Origin: Polychytrium aggregatum
Taxonomy: Eukaryota > Chytridiomycota > Chytridiomycetes > Polychytriales
NCBI RefSeq assembly: GCF_025602895.1
Contig: NW_026516214.1
Span: 62,001-126,000, forward strand
Direction of reading: 5' to 3'
DNA length: 64,000 nucleotides
The translations under genes and the position numbers were made by a program. Positions 10,542-19,414 of this stretch are shown here, in pieces. Within the stretch, counting starts at the first letter, position 1. Each line of letters starts with the position of its first letter. The notes beneath the pieces were generated by a model. The model searched no databases, had not been told where the DNA came from, and was given only the letters and a program-made list of their open reading frames with translations.

Positions 10542-10567
10542 CAGTCAAACCAGAAAGAAACGGGACA
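10542..10567 (+). repeat. Left terminal inverted repeat of the IS630-Fanzor element
   Basis: Starts CAGTCAAACCAG after the TA and ends AAACGGGACA, pairing with the reverse complement of 14302-14327. It begins one base after the Fanzor stop codon (10569-10571), so the Fanzor 3' end and the element end are nearly fused. Confidence 0.88.
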
Positions 10568-10568
10568 G

Positions 10569-13259
10569 TCACTTCCTGGCATCAGCGACACAGGTCTGCT
10601 GATCCGTAGACCCCAGTGGGCAGGTCGTGCGATTGTTTCCCGTCCTGGTTGGCAATCTCTTTGTTTTGGGTGGGTCCGGAAGCACAGTCTTGAATACACT
10701 CGGCCGATCTCCTGTGGCGATGTTCGACTGGCATACCGAGATCATGTTCCTGGCTGCATTGATGTCTCGATCCCACAGCGTATGGCAGCTTGTACAGCTC
10801 CGTACAAAGTGTGGTTTCTCGATATCAAGATGCTCGACCTTCTCGAGTCGCTTGGCTTCCCGACAATGTGAGCACACCTGGGATGTGTTGAACTCATTCA
10901 CCGAGCACACATGGATCTTGGAGACGGCTCGGTCTGGTGGGCGTCTCTGGTGGTGGTGGAACTGCTCAAAGTACTTGGCAAACCTGAGTCTCCTGGGACT
11001 GGAGGCATATCCCTTCCCCTGTTTCCAGGATGCATTCCCAAAGGCAATCACCACTTCGGTCTCCCTTGCTGCCTGGTCAATGACTTGCTTGCACATCTCG
11101 TGGACGGTGCGCTGTCGCTTGCTGTGGAGATCGAGTCGCTTGAATCGCCGCCGCCGGGTCAGGCTGAAGTACAGCTGTTTGTCCAGCATGTCTCCATCGA
11201 ACACATGGCGAATGTATCGCAGGAAGGAAGCCAACCCAGGGATCTTGGGACTTGGTGTGGTGCTCATCCATTCCTGCAGACCAAGGGCCTTGTGGGTGCT
11301 CTGGATCCACTTGGTCGCCTGACTGGTGCCAGTTCGATGCTGGTACTCCTTGTTGGAGAACGACACGATCTTCTCGTTGGCACGCTGTGCCTTGGTCACC
11401 TTGACACCGTCTTGCTCCTGGATGGATGGTTGACCGGGTGCTCGATTGACAGCGGTGAAGATCGATCCCACTCCAGGGTCGATCCCGATCCATGTGGTCC
11501 GAGAGTCGTCGATGGGACCGACCCCGGACTGGATCTTCTGCTCGGGAGTGAGTGTGTTCACCTTGGTCTTGGGTACCGGCTTGGCATCGGGGCCCTTCTT
11601 CTCCAGGATCTTATATCTGAGTGTGGTGATCGAGCACCCGACCCCATCGGTGCTGATCTCGCAACCAAAGAGCTGCTTCCCCTCTTTCCTGACACCAAAG
11701 AGTCTCGATTCCAGCTTGAAGTTGTTTCGCCAGAAGATCTCTTGTTTTGTGGTGCCATTGACCTTGGTCTTCAGGTCGTCCCACTTGAGCCCAGTGCCAG
11801 TCTGAGATCCAAGAATTTGATACATAGCTTTGGTATCGAGCTTGACATACTTTGCTCTGGCATCGCAGAGCGGGACCAAGGTGCACTGTGCTCGAGGGAT
11901 GTTGAGGCGCTTCTTGGTCTGGGCAAGCCGGTCGGTGAGGCGCTTGATCCGCTTCATGTTCACAGCGATCTTCTTGTCCACCTCCTCGTGCTGGGTATGG
12001 AGTGCGTTGTATTGATCCGACTGCCTACGTTCGATAGCGCGACACATCTCCTCATTCAGTCGTCCACGATCTTCTTTCAGATCTTCGGTTCCCCTCACGA
12101 GCCTGGGGATGATTCTGTTTCGAATGGTCGCCACGAACAGTGTCTCCTTTCGGTGGGTCAGGCGAGAGACTTCACTGGCCAATACTGGTACGACTTTGTA
12201 CAGGCTCTGGTGGCTTGTGTAGCGAAAGCTGTAGAGCTGCTCGGCATGGTGTGTGAAGGATTTCCTCAGATCAACGAGGAGTGTATCGGAGAGGGGATTC
12301 TCCATCAGCTTCATGCACTCGTCAACGTGTGTATGCCTTTTCACACCCTTGGGGGCAACCAGTACCAGATTGCAGAATCGACGGAGGAGAGACCAATACC
12401 GATCGAGAATGTGTGTCTCGCAGTTGACTGCATAGGTTTTGATGGCCAGATCTATGACTTGGGACCCAGTACCCTTTGGAAGGGATACTGGAGGTAGGAC
12501 ACACGAATCGCTCCATGTACTTCGATACAGTTCATATGTGTCGAGGAGATGCCTGTCATCTTCTGGGGTGTTCGTCCTGGCACCCACTGTTCCTCTCTGC
12601 ACCATGTTGAAGCACTTTCGAACGAACGAAGGATCGCTCGACGACACAGTGGGGATGGTGATGCCCTCCTCCAAGCATCGCCTGAGATGCAGCTCCAGGA
12701 GCCGAGATGCTTCGTACTGCACGTGTGTCATGGCCCGGACAGTCTCCTCGATCTTGTCGTGCAAGGCGCCGTTCTTGATGATGGCGTCAAGAGTGCACTT
12801 GATGATCGAGTACTCGGCCTTGGCATACTCGTTTGGTTCACAGGCAGGCTCAGTAGAGCTCCAGAGAGGTTTGTTCGCTGAACATTTGGAGCTGTTGCTT
12901 CTCCCATGACCCTCCTGTTTGCAGGTCGGGCAGATCAGGACCTTGGGTGCAGGCATCTCGACCACGAGGGCCGGAACAGCGATGTCTTCACTGGACTCGT
13001 CTGGAGGGGGTGCTTGGCAAACGGCCCCAAAGACAGACGCTGAGTCAGAAGGGGGGGCCAACTCGGTTCGGGCCTTGCACTTCTTGGTGAAGGGCTTGAC
13101 ATGGTTGGTCAGACCACAGGCACGACACGATTTGATGACTAGTTTCTTGGCAGCATGTTCGTCGCGGGGCTGCCCAGGATCTGGATTTGGGTCGGGAGGA
13201 GATTTTTTCTTGCGGGGAGGCATCTGTCGCGATTTCGACACCCCGTTGATTCTACCCAT
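10569..13259 (-). CDS. Fanzor (eukaryotic TnpB-like RNA-guided nuclease)
   Basis: 896 aa from the first ATG (13259). Fanzors are eukaryotic relatives of TnpB/Cas12 that cut DNA with a RuvC domain guided by an RNA from the element end. RuvC-I is GIDPG (Asp594). The usual RuvC-II Glu position reads VIAFGNASW without Glu, and an alternative Glu789 lies in VNEFNTSQVC, the rearranged site known for Fanzors. RuvC-III is WDRDINAARN (Asp832). The zinc ribbon CSHC/CTSC lies between (796-825). The N-terminus adds two CCHC knuckle-like motifs (C-x2-C-x4-H-x7-C near 45 and 110), followed by a long helical region (~150-450). The transposase gene lies 51 bp upstream. The protein is full length with all catalytic residues present, so activity is plausible. 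Confidence 0.95.
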   Translation of the reverse strand: MGRINGVSKSRQMPPRKKKSPPDPNPDPGQPRDEHAAKKLVIKSCRACGLTNHVKPFTKKCKARTELAPPSDSASVFGAVCQAPPPDESSEDIAVPALVVEMPAPKVLICPTCKQEGHGRSNSSKCSANKPLWSSTEPACEPNEYAKAEYSIIKCTLDAIIKNGALHDKIEETVRAMTHVQYEASRLLELHLRRCLEEGITIPTVSSSDPSFVRKCFNMVQRGTVGARTNTPEDDRHLLDTYELYRSTWSDSCVLPPVSLPKGTGSQVIDLAIKTYAVNCETHILDRYWSLLRRFCNLVLVAPKGVKRHTHVDECMKLMENPLSDTLLVDLRKSFTHHAEQLYSFRYTSHQSLYKVVPVLASEVSRLTHRKETLFVATIRNRIIPRLVRGTEDLKEDRGRLNEEMCRAIERRQSDQYNALHTQHEEVDKKIAVNMKRIKRLTDRLAQTKKRLNIPRAQCTLVPLCDARAKYVKLDTKAMYQILGSQTGTGLKWDDLKTKVNGTTKQEIFWRNNFKLESRLFGVRKEGKQLFGCEISTDGVGCSITTLRYKILEKKGPDAKPVPKTKVNTLTPEQKIQSGVGPIDDSRTTWIGIDPGVGSIFTAVNRAPGQPSIQEQDGVKVTKAQRANEKIVSFSNKEYQHRTGTSQATKWIQSTHKALGLQEWMSTTPSPKIPGLASFLRYIRHVFDGDMLDKQLYFSLTRRRRFKRLDLHSKRQRTVHEMCKQVIDQAARETEVVIAFGNASWKQGKGYASSPRRLRFAKYFEQFHHHQRRPPDRAVSKIHVCSVNEFNTSQVCSHCREAKRLEKVEHLDIEKPHFVRSCTSCHTLWDRDINAARNMISVCQSNIATGDRPSVFKTVLPDPPKTKRLPTRTGNNRTTCPLGSTDQQTCVADARK

Positions 13260-13310
13260 AGGCAAGAAAAAACCAAGGGTGAATTTGACGCACTTTTTCG
13301 ATGGTATGAT

Positions 13311-14243
13311 TCACGCCCAGAAACGCATCGCGCGCTCAATCAGCCGTGGGAAGACATCTGGAAGCACCCTCCGCACGGCGGACTCGAACAGGGTCACCAT
13401 CCCGATCCTGAACCCCTCGGAGGCATTCAGCGTTGCTGCCTTCCTGTACTGATGCTTCACAATCCCAAAGAAGTTCTCGATGGGATTGAAGTCGGGCGAG
13501 GCAGGTGGGGTGAAGATCACTGACCATCCTCGGCGCTCGATGCAGTCCAGGACAGCCCTTGTCTTGTGCATGCTGACATTGTCCATCACAATCACAGAGT
13601 CGTCTGGGAAGCTCGCTCGCTCAAAGAACTCGACCATCGAGTGTGTCTTGAATGATGTGGGGATGTACATGCGATGCAGCACACCAGAGTGGTTGATGGC
13701 AAATGCAGCCGAGACAGACTTGTGCTTCATGTGATTGCGCTGGCGAAGCGGAGCACCCTTCGGTGAGTATCCGTAGAGAGGGAAAATGGATCTCCTGATC
13801 CCTGTCTCGTCGACAAAAACCAATCGTCGTGGGTCGATGGAGCGGACCTGGTCCCTGAACTGTGCCACTCGCTCATCCAGTCGCTTGGACTTGTAGAGGT
13901 GTGTTGCCCTCTTGTGTGAGAGACCTGCTCGCTGGATGGCAGTGTGGCAGAGTGAGAGTGATACTTTCCTCTGGAGGATGGACTCGAGCTTGCATCGCAA
14001 CACAGGACCAGTCTGGAACGGGTCCTGTTCAATCAGGGTGCGAATGACTGGACATGCCTGCTCGAAGAAAGTGGATCTGCGAGCTGGGACCCGGGATGGG
14101 TCATCCAGCTTGCATCCTCGGTGCCATCGATGGATGGTGCTCTTGGATACACTGAATATGGAGGCGACCTTACGCAGGCTATGGATGAGATCGTAGCATC
14201 GCAATGCGGCGGTGCGAAAGTCGGATGTGTGGCGAATGGTCAT
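13311..14243 (-). CDS. IS630/Tc1-mariner-type DDE transposase
   Basis: 310 aa from the ATG at 14243. The N-terminus is a helix-turn-helix region (KVASIFSVSKSTIHRWH) that would bind the terminal repeats. The catalytic triad is visible as FVDETG, VIVMDNVSMH and SPDFNPIEN, the DDE pattern of IS630-like enzymes. It is intact and lies directly upstream of the Fanzor gene within the same TIR pair. The TA target duplication matches this enzyme family. Confidence 0.95.
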   Translation of the reverse strand: MTIRHTSDFRTAALRCYDLIHSLRKVASIFSVSKSTIHRWHRGCKLDDPSRVPARRSTFFEQACPVIRTLIEQDPFQTGPVLRCKLESILQRKVSLSLCHTAIQRAGLSHKRATHLYKSKRLDERVAQFRDQVRSIDPRRLVFVDETGIRRSIFPLYGYSPKGAPLRQRNHMKHKSVSAAFAINHSGVLHRMYIPTSFKTHSMVEFFERASFPDDSVIVMDNVSMHKTRAVLDCIERRGWSVIFTPPASPDFNPIENFFGIVKHQYRKAATLNASEGFRIGMVTLFESAVRRVLPDVFPRLIERAMRFWA

Positions 14244-14281
14244 GGTCAGCGCGCGATGGTTTTGGGTAACAAAATATTCGA

Positions 14282-14731
14282 TCAATGGTCAAAATCCCGG
14301 GTGTCCCGTTTTTTATTGGATTGGCTGTAGTGTCCACTGGGGAATTGCTTCTGCTGCACAGCATGGGTATCATTGTACTGCTGCTGACCCTGTTGGATCT
14401 GGCTGTGGCGTTGTGAGTTGTGCTTCTGGGCGTGGAGGGCACCGGGAGGGAAGTAGTACTTGAAAACTTTGTCGTGTGTTCGGTATGGATGGCTGGGTTG
14501 GTGCTGACTGCGCTGCATCTGGGCATTGGCCTGCACACCGTCCTTGACGTGTGACGTCCAGGACTTGTACGGCCCCAGGGTCGATGCGATGCTCTGGAGG
14601 GCCTGCTTGTACTGCTCGTTGCTGTGGGCACCGGTCATGGAATAGAGGGCGCTGTCAATCTCACAAGCGGGTTCGTAGTTGGTCAACCAGCGGCCATCGC
14701 GGTAAATGGGGAGATGCGGAGTGGCGCTCAT
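14282..14731 (-). pseudogene. Small viral ORF truncated by the IS630-Fanzor insertion
   Basis: The ATG is at 14731. The first 134 codons (to 14330) are native. The frame then crosses the TA into the element's right terminal repeat and stops at 14282 after 15 foreign residues. The original gene continued at 10541-10479 for 20 more codons, giving 154 aa. The sequence is rich in Gln, Ser and His (QQQYND, QSQIQQ) after a better-ordered N-terminal ~90 residues (RDGRWLTNYEPACEIDSALY). I recognise no family. It overlaps the start of no other gene and lies just downstream of the resolvase stop (14734). Confidence 0.75.
14302..14327 (-). repeat. Right terminal inverted repeat of the IS630-Fanzor element
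   Basis: The reverse complement begins CAGCCAATCC and ends AAACGGGACA, matching the left repeat. A TA follows at 14328-14329. Confidence 0.88.
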
Positions 14732-14733
14732 GA

Positions 14734-15288
14734 TTAAGGCGGGGTCGGTTTGTGTTTGGCTTTGGACGAGATTTTTTTTGCGTACCACAGCGCTTGCAGA
14801 TAAGCATCGGCGAGATCGTCCTTCTTGGCTGTGTTCTGGAAGGACCACAGCCACTTTTCATCCTCCTGGGTTTCTTCCAGAGCCTTGAGGGCCTGCTGGA
14901 CGGCACACGCCTTGCGCTGCGAATACGTCACAAGGTCTTCCTTGGGTACACCCAGATCCTTGAATTTGCTCCTGGCGGCGGTGATGACGAGCTGTGGCTC
15001 TTTCGAGTGAGCCCCATAGCGGTGCACAAAGTAGCTCATCAGGAAATGGTTGATAGCGCAGGTCTTGTTGTTGCTGGCGGGCTGGGACTCGAGGACGATA
15101 TGGGTCAGGGGAGGTGTGTCAGCGAGCTCCAGGTCCAGCAAATGTTTCAGATTCGAGCATACCCCAACGGGGTCCCAAGTGCGGCCGGAGCACACATCCA
15201 GCTTGCGCCAGCTAAAGATCTTGCGGGTCGTGGGGTGCAGCGTGCACAGTGCGAGATTGCGCAAGCCAGCGTCGATGGAGAGAATCAT
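14734..15288 (-). CDS. Holliday-junction resolvase, poxvirus A22 / RuvC-like type
   Basis: 184 aa from the ATG at 15288; a GTG three codons upstream is the only alternative. It has an RNase H fold with acidic residues in the right order: Asp6 (SIDAGLRN), Glu67 (VLESQPA), Asp157/158 and Asp161 (KKDDLADA). Enzymes of this family cut four-way DNA junctions and resolve concatemers during replication of poxviruses and other giant viruses. The length is typical of the family. It is intronless and on the same strand as the neighbouring viral genes, and it supports a viral origin for the block. Confidence 0.88.
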   Translation of the reverse strand: MILSIDAGLRNLALCTLHPTTRKIFSWRKLDVCSGRTWDPVGVCSNLKHLLDLELADTPPLTHIVLESQPASNNKTCAINHFLMSYFVHRYGAHSKEPQLVITAARSKFKDLGVPKEDLVTYSQRKACAVQQALKALEETQEDEKWLWSFQNTAKKDDLADAYLQALWYAKKISSKAKHKPTPP

Positions 15289-15352
15289 GTCGATCACGGG
15301 GTACAGGTACTTACAGGACCCGTGATAAAAAAGTCAATCGCCAATCCCTCCA

Positions 15353-16372
15353 TCATTCACTGGACTCGCTGTCGTCCTTGATTCCGGCGGCCTCACGAGC
15401 GCGGATGCGGGTCGTCGATCGCGCCTTCTTGACAATGTAATCGTCTTCCTTCCAGTCACTGGTGAGAGGATAGGCATCGCCGTTGATGACGATCAAAGGG
15501 GGGTCGATATCGTCAAACATCACCTGCAGAGCCTGCTCCATGTGCAACGGGTCATGCTCCAGGTTCACCACCCTATACGGGATCTCATTGTGATGCAGCC
15601 ACTGGCGAGCCTCGTCGGCCTCAAAGTCATGCACATGTGCAAACAGAACCACCTTCATTTTGCTGGTCAGCTTGTCAAAGGCCTTCTCGGCGACCTTCAT
15701 CACGGTGTCGTAATCCTTGGTGCCCTCGACGACTCGGCGGAGCCGGTGGTTGCTGTTGTCAGAGATGGCACCACCCGAGCTCGCGGCGGCACTGGTCTTT
15801 TTGGTGAGCTTGGAGACAGAGAGCCGATTCCCGCCGCTGACGTGATCCGTGACGATCGAGGGACGGACGACGCAGATCTCCTCTCCATCGGCAATGTCCT
15901 TTGTGGCGTAGAGGATGCACGCGGTCGAGTAAGATGACACGGTGTACTCGGCATTGGCCTTGCTGGTGCTGTCGGTGAGCCTGGGCAAGAAATCGACAGA
16001 GAAGTTGTCATGGTCGTGGGTGTAAGTCCATTCGCCCCGGTAAGGGCAATCGAACGAGTGACCAAGTCTCTGCATCAGGGCCGCACCATCGGCGGTCAAA
16101 ATGTACTCACCCTTCTTGAAGACCCGTTTCGTGTCCTTGTCGCTCTCGGTAGCGGCGGCGTAGAGACGCATGGAGTCGGGGGATTTGCCATCTGCGCGCA
16201 AATGCAAAACGCTCTTCAGATGATCGCTGCAAAAGGACGCCCCGTGAATCGCATCTTCGTCACAGAAGGTACCGTCCTCGAAGAGGATCTGACATGCGTA
16301 GTCGGGCCATCCGTCCTCATTCGTTGAAGCCCCACCCGGGCGGCGTTTGGAGGATGAATGTCTCTTGGGCAT
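15353..16372 (-). CDS. SET-like protein with N-terminal Cys/His zinc module
   Basis: 339 aa from the ATG at 16372. Residues ~20-45 hold a C-x6-G-x2-C-x8-G-x3-C-x2-H module (YACQILFEDGTFC...CSDH) also seen in two other proteins of this window. The middle carries a weak SET-like signature (DIADGEEICVV), but the usual NH core is not clear, so methyltransferase activity is uncertain. The last ~110 residues (MKVVLFAHVHDFEADEARQW... LIVINGDAYP) look like a small alpha/beta domain, possibly thioredoxin-like. Ser-rich linkers separate the parts. It belongs to the minus-strand viral gene run. Confidence 0.5.
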   Translation of the reverse strand: MPKRHSSSKRRPGGASTNEDGWPDYACQILFEDGTFCDEDAIHGASFCSDHLKSVLHLRADGKSPDSMRLYAAATESDKDTKRVFKKGEYILTADGAALMQRLGHSFDCPYRGEWTYTHDHDNFSVDFLPRLTDSTSKANAEYTVSSYSTACILYATKDIADGEEICVVRPSIVTDHVSGGNRLSVSKLTKKTSAAASSGGAISDNSNHRLRRVVEGTKDYDTVMKVAEKAFDKLTSKMKVVLFAHVHDFEADEARQWLHHNEIPYRVVNLEHDPLHMEQALQVMFDDIDPPLIVINGDAYPLTSDWKEDDYIVKKARSTTRIRAREAAGIKDDSESSE

Positions 16373-16815
16373 GATCGCTGCTCGGCACTGTGCTGAAGTA
16401 TTTGATGGAAAAAAAATCGGAAAAGTGCGGGATGGCATCATCAGCAAGCCTCGAGAGACTCGGGGCAAGTCGCCCCAGCCAGCAGAGCCCCATGGAAGGT
16501 GTGTCGAGAGCAGATCACTCACACCCAGCGACGAGTCTGCGGAATATGAGGCAGCCAGTGCAATGCCAGCCAGTACGTGTACAACCCGCTCCATACCTGA
16601 TGCACAGCTGATCCACTCTAATACACAGCACCGACACAACCACACCCTCACTCGATAACATCACTTCTTGAGAACAAATGAAGACACAAATACCACTCAC
16701 TCCATGCAGAATTCTAATGCACAACCCCGACACACCCACTCCATGAATCTGGAAATCTAATGCACGAGAGCGTACAACTCACGAATCATGGAGTGGTAGA
16801 AATGACCGGTTGAGG
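16373..16815. other. Intergenic region with recurring ACTCCAT motif
   Basis: No gene is supported. The stretch contains imperfect ~30-bp repeats (TCTAATGCACA-type units near 16620, 16710 and 16755) and several copies of ACTCCAT or its complement. The same heptamer recurs through the adjacent inverted repeats. Confidence 0.5.
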
Positions 16816-17314
16816 TCGGTGGAAACGGGTGAGGACATCCCGATGGAGTGGGGTGTTTGCTGGGCGAAGAACTTTTCCTCTCCATGATCTCAGTGTGGCC
16901 ATTTTTCTCGGTGGAAACGGGTGAGAGGGTGGTGAACGATGGAGTGCCGGTCGTTCCCCGGACCTTTGTCCCAACAAAACGCAAATGCAAATTTTTCAAT
17001 TTTTTCAAATTCACTTTTTTTTTCAAAATGGTCTGAAATCTTGAATTTGTTAGTGTTCTCACCCGTTTTCACCGATACCCTCTCCATGAAAAAAAGGGGG
17101 GCTTCCCGTCTCCACCGAGACATTTTGGCACTCGACGAGATCACTCCATACATTCATGAAATCAAAAGAACTGAATATACATTTCCTCTCCATAACCAAA
17201 CAAAAATATCATCATGGTGTGGGGCATGTGTGCCGTGGCAATGAGTGATGGAGTGGTGTCATGGAGGGGGCACGGTGACCGGTGGAGACCGGTAGTGGCA
17301 CTTGCGCACTCCAT
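16816..17314 (+). repeat. Left arm of a ~499-bp inverted repeat
   Basis: Nearly identical in reverse complement to 18895-19393; differences are few and mostly near the inner end. Inside the arm GGTGGAAACGGGTGAG occurs in both orientations and ATGGAGTG several times. The two arms enclose the degenerate D5-like gene. No target duplication is visible at the outer ends. Confidence 0.9.
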
Positions 17315-17356
17315 ATTCCAATGGACACCCCACAGGATGGCATCACCCCACGACTC

Positions 17357-18832
17357 TCACTTTCTCTTGGTTGTCTTTGGCTTCGACTTTGGCTGTGTCT
17401 TTGGTACTCTCACGCTCTTCGCGACCTCGTGCAAGTGACCCCAGGTTCCGGGGAATGGTGGGTTGTACTGAGGCAGGAGCTTCATGGTCGCTCGCTGCAC
17501 ACCCATTGCGCAGCAGCCTGCATCGGTGGAGAAAGCCCTGGGGGTTTTCGTGATGACTCTCAAACGTCTGATGAGCATCCCGAGCAGCGCCATCCCCCAA
17601 TCGCTGCTGTCGACACTCTCCCCGATGTCGTCGGGCAGGTAGATCTGGTTGGTGCCAGGCTCTGCCACCTGCATTTCCGGGACGACCACACGATCCAAAT
17701 GAATGACAGCGACCCTTCGATACGCCGTGACCATGTCGCCAGTGACATCAATGGTCAATGGGCCATCACCGTCGACGGACACAATGGTCTTGTACTTTTC
17801 CATGCGCATCTCGACAATGGGCCTTAGGGGTTCGCGTCGACAAATGCGATCGCACGTGGCCAGCTTGAGAAGGGTACCCTCTCCGATCGTCCATTTGCTC
17901 TTGAAGCCCACGCCGATGGCCAGTGCGGCGTGTGATTTCGCAATCCCATTGAAGAGTGGGGTGACGTCCTCGCTTCCGGTCTGCTTCGTGTGGCGCAGCA
18001 GCTCACCCGGGAAGGACATCGCCATGTCCCCCAGTGCGTTCTTGATGAGACGCAAGAGCAGGTGCTTGCCGCTGGTCTTTTCGTGGCCGGCGATGAAGAG
18101 AACGAACTTGTCTGGCTTGTCGATGAAATTGATGCACAGGGAGAGGAAATCGAGAAGGTACTCCACCGTCTCGGTGTCGTTGTTCATGATGGTCGAGAGG
18201 AACTCCATCACATCGAGATCGGTGCGACTGGAGAGCACGAGGTCGTGGGAAAAGTCGTATGGCAACGTGACACAAAAGCCATCACTGGGCTTTGGATATC
18301 TGGACACCAAGTTGGTGAGATCCAGTGTCGCTTTGTTTTTGAAGAGTGCCACCGTCGACGCACGCTCGTGGTGTTTGTCGAACCAGTCAGCGACGTCGGT
18401 GTCGTGCATGCAGCCCTTCAGCCATGTAACACAGTGTCCAGCCAGAGCGTGCACCGATTCGATGGATTTGGAGGTGGCCTTGCATGCATCGGGTGCATGA
18501 GCCAGGGTACCCAGGCGACGGCGGTACTGCTCCAGGAGCAAGCGAGCGAAACGCTGGAAGCCCCCCTTTGGATCGGTAAGGAGTGCCACGAACGCCTCTT
18601 TGTGTGGAGCCTTCTTCCAGAGACCATCGCAAAAGTACCAGAGCTTTCCATCGCGCTGGTCACGGTGGGGCTCGTAGATCACAGGCTCCGACTCGATCTT
18701 CATGAGCATACGCGGAATCGAAAGGGGGTCGTAGCCCAACACGACGGACTTGATCATGTCGTTCACGTTGGGGGTGGGGTGGACAACGACACCATCAGCA
18801 AGCACAATATGCAAGTCGATCGTTGTGTGCAT
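17357..18832 (-). CDS. D5-like helicase paralogue with degenerate P-loop
   Basis: 491 aa from the ATG at 18832 (the frame opens at 18907 inside the repeat arm). The layout follows the helicase half of the neighbouring D5 protein: an N-terminal region with KLWYFCDGLWKK, then LLDFLSLCINF, a Walker-A-like segment (FIAGHEKTSGKHLL, about 18061-18100) and IVSVDGDGPL. The canonical GxxGxGKS is replaced by a GHEKTSGK form, and no primase domain is present. ATPase activity is therefore doubtful. It could be an accessory or regulatory copy, or a decaying duplicate. It is enclosed by the inverted repeats 16816-17314 / 18895-19393, and its C-terminus is Lys-rich. Confidence 0.6.
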   Translation of the reverse strand: MHTTIDLHIVLADGVVVHPTPNVNDMIKSVVLGYDPLSIPRMLMKIESEPVIYEPHRDQRDGKLWYFCDGLWKKAPHKEAFVALLTDPKGGFQRFARLLLEQYRRRLGTLAHAPDACKATSKSIESVHALAGHCVTWLKGCMHDTDVADWFDKHHERASTVALFKNKATLDLTNLVSRYPKPSDGFCVTLPYDFSHDLVLSSRTDLDVMEFLSTIMNNDTETVEYLLDFLSLCINFIDKPDKFVLFIAGHEKTSGKHLLLRLIKNALGDMAMSFPGELLRHTKQTGSEDVTPLFNGIAKSHAALAIGVGFKSKWTIGEGTLLKLATCDRICRREPLRPIVEMRMEKYKTIVSVDGDGPLTIDVTGDMVTAYRRVAVIHLDRVVVPEMQVAEPGTNQIYLPDDIGESVDSSDWGMALLGMLIRRLRVITKTPRAFSTDAGCCAMGVQRATMKLLPQYNPPFPGTWGHLHEVAKSVRVPKTQPKSKPKTTKRK

Positions 18833-18894
18833 GATGAGAACACTGAGACAGGGCCGAGACAAAAAACCAGGCGGATCCAGCGCACATGCTCGGC

Positions 18895-19393
18895 ATGGAG
18901 TGTGCAAGTGCCACTACCGGTCTCCACCGAGAATCCCGGCCTCACCATGCCACCACTCCATCACTCATTGCCACGGCACACATGCCCCACTCCATGATGA
19001 TATTTTTGTTTGGTTATGGAGAGGAAATGTATATTCAGTTCTTTTGATTTCATGAATGTATGGAGTGATCTCGTCGAGTGCCAAAATGTCTCGGTGGAGA
19101 CGGGAAGCCCCCCTTTTTTTCATGGAGAGGGTATCGGTGAAAACGGGTGAGAACACTAACAAATTCAAGATTTCAGACCATTTTGAAAAAAAAAGTGAAT
19201 TTGAAAAAATTGAAAAATTTGCATTTGCGTTTTGTTGGGACAAAGGTCCGGGGAACGACCGGCACTCCATCGTTCACCACCCTCTCACCCGTTTCCACCG
19301 AGAAAAATGGCCACACTGAGATCATGGAGAGGAAAAGTTCTTCGCCCAGCAAACACCCCACTCCATCGGGATTTCCTCACCCGTTTCCACCGA
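18895..19393 (-). repeat. Right arm of the ~499-bp inverted repeat
   Basis: Reverse complement of 16816-17314. Its outer end lies 21 bp from the stop codon of the full D5 primase-helicase gene. The two arms could pair into a very long hairpin around the 1.58-kb spacer. Confidence 0.9.
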
Positions 19394-19414
19394 TGTGTGC
19401 ATGGGGTGCACATC

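Larger units (their letters stand above)
10542..14327 (-). mobile_element. IS630/Tc1-mariner-like element carrying a transposase and a Fanzor nuclease
   Basis: The 3786-bp element is bounded by imperfect terminal inverted repeats (10542-10567 and 14302-14327, identical at about 20 of 26 positions) that begin CAG. It is flanked by a TA dinucleotide on each side (10540-10541, 14328-14329), the target duplication expected for this superfamily. Both genes lie on the minus strand, transposase first and Fanzor second. Removing the element and one TA restores an open frame through the interrupted gene, which confirms the boundaries. Both ORFs are uninterrupted, so the insertion is recent or under selection. 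Confidence 0.9.

Noticed and set aside
16816-19393. The inverted repeats as true ends of a linear viral genome
   Set aside because: They face each other across only 1.58 kb with viral genes continuing on both sides, so they are not at the ends of the integrated segment as it now stands.
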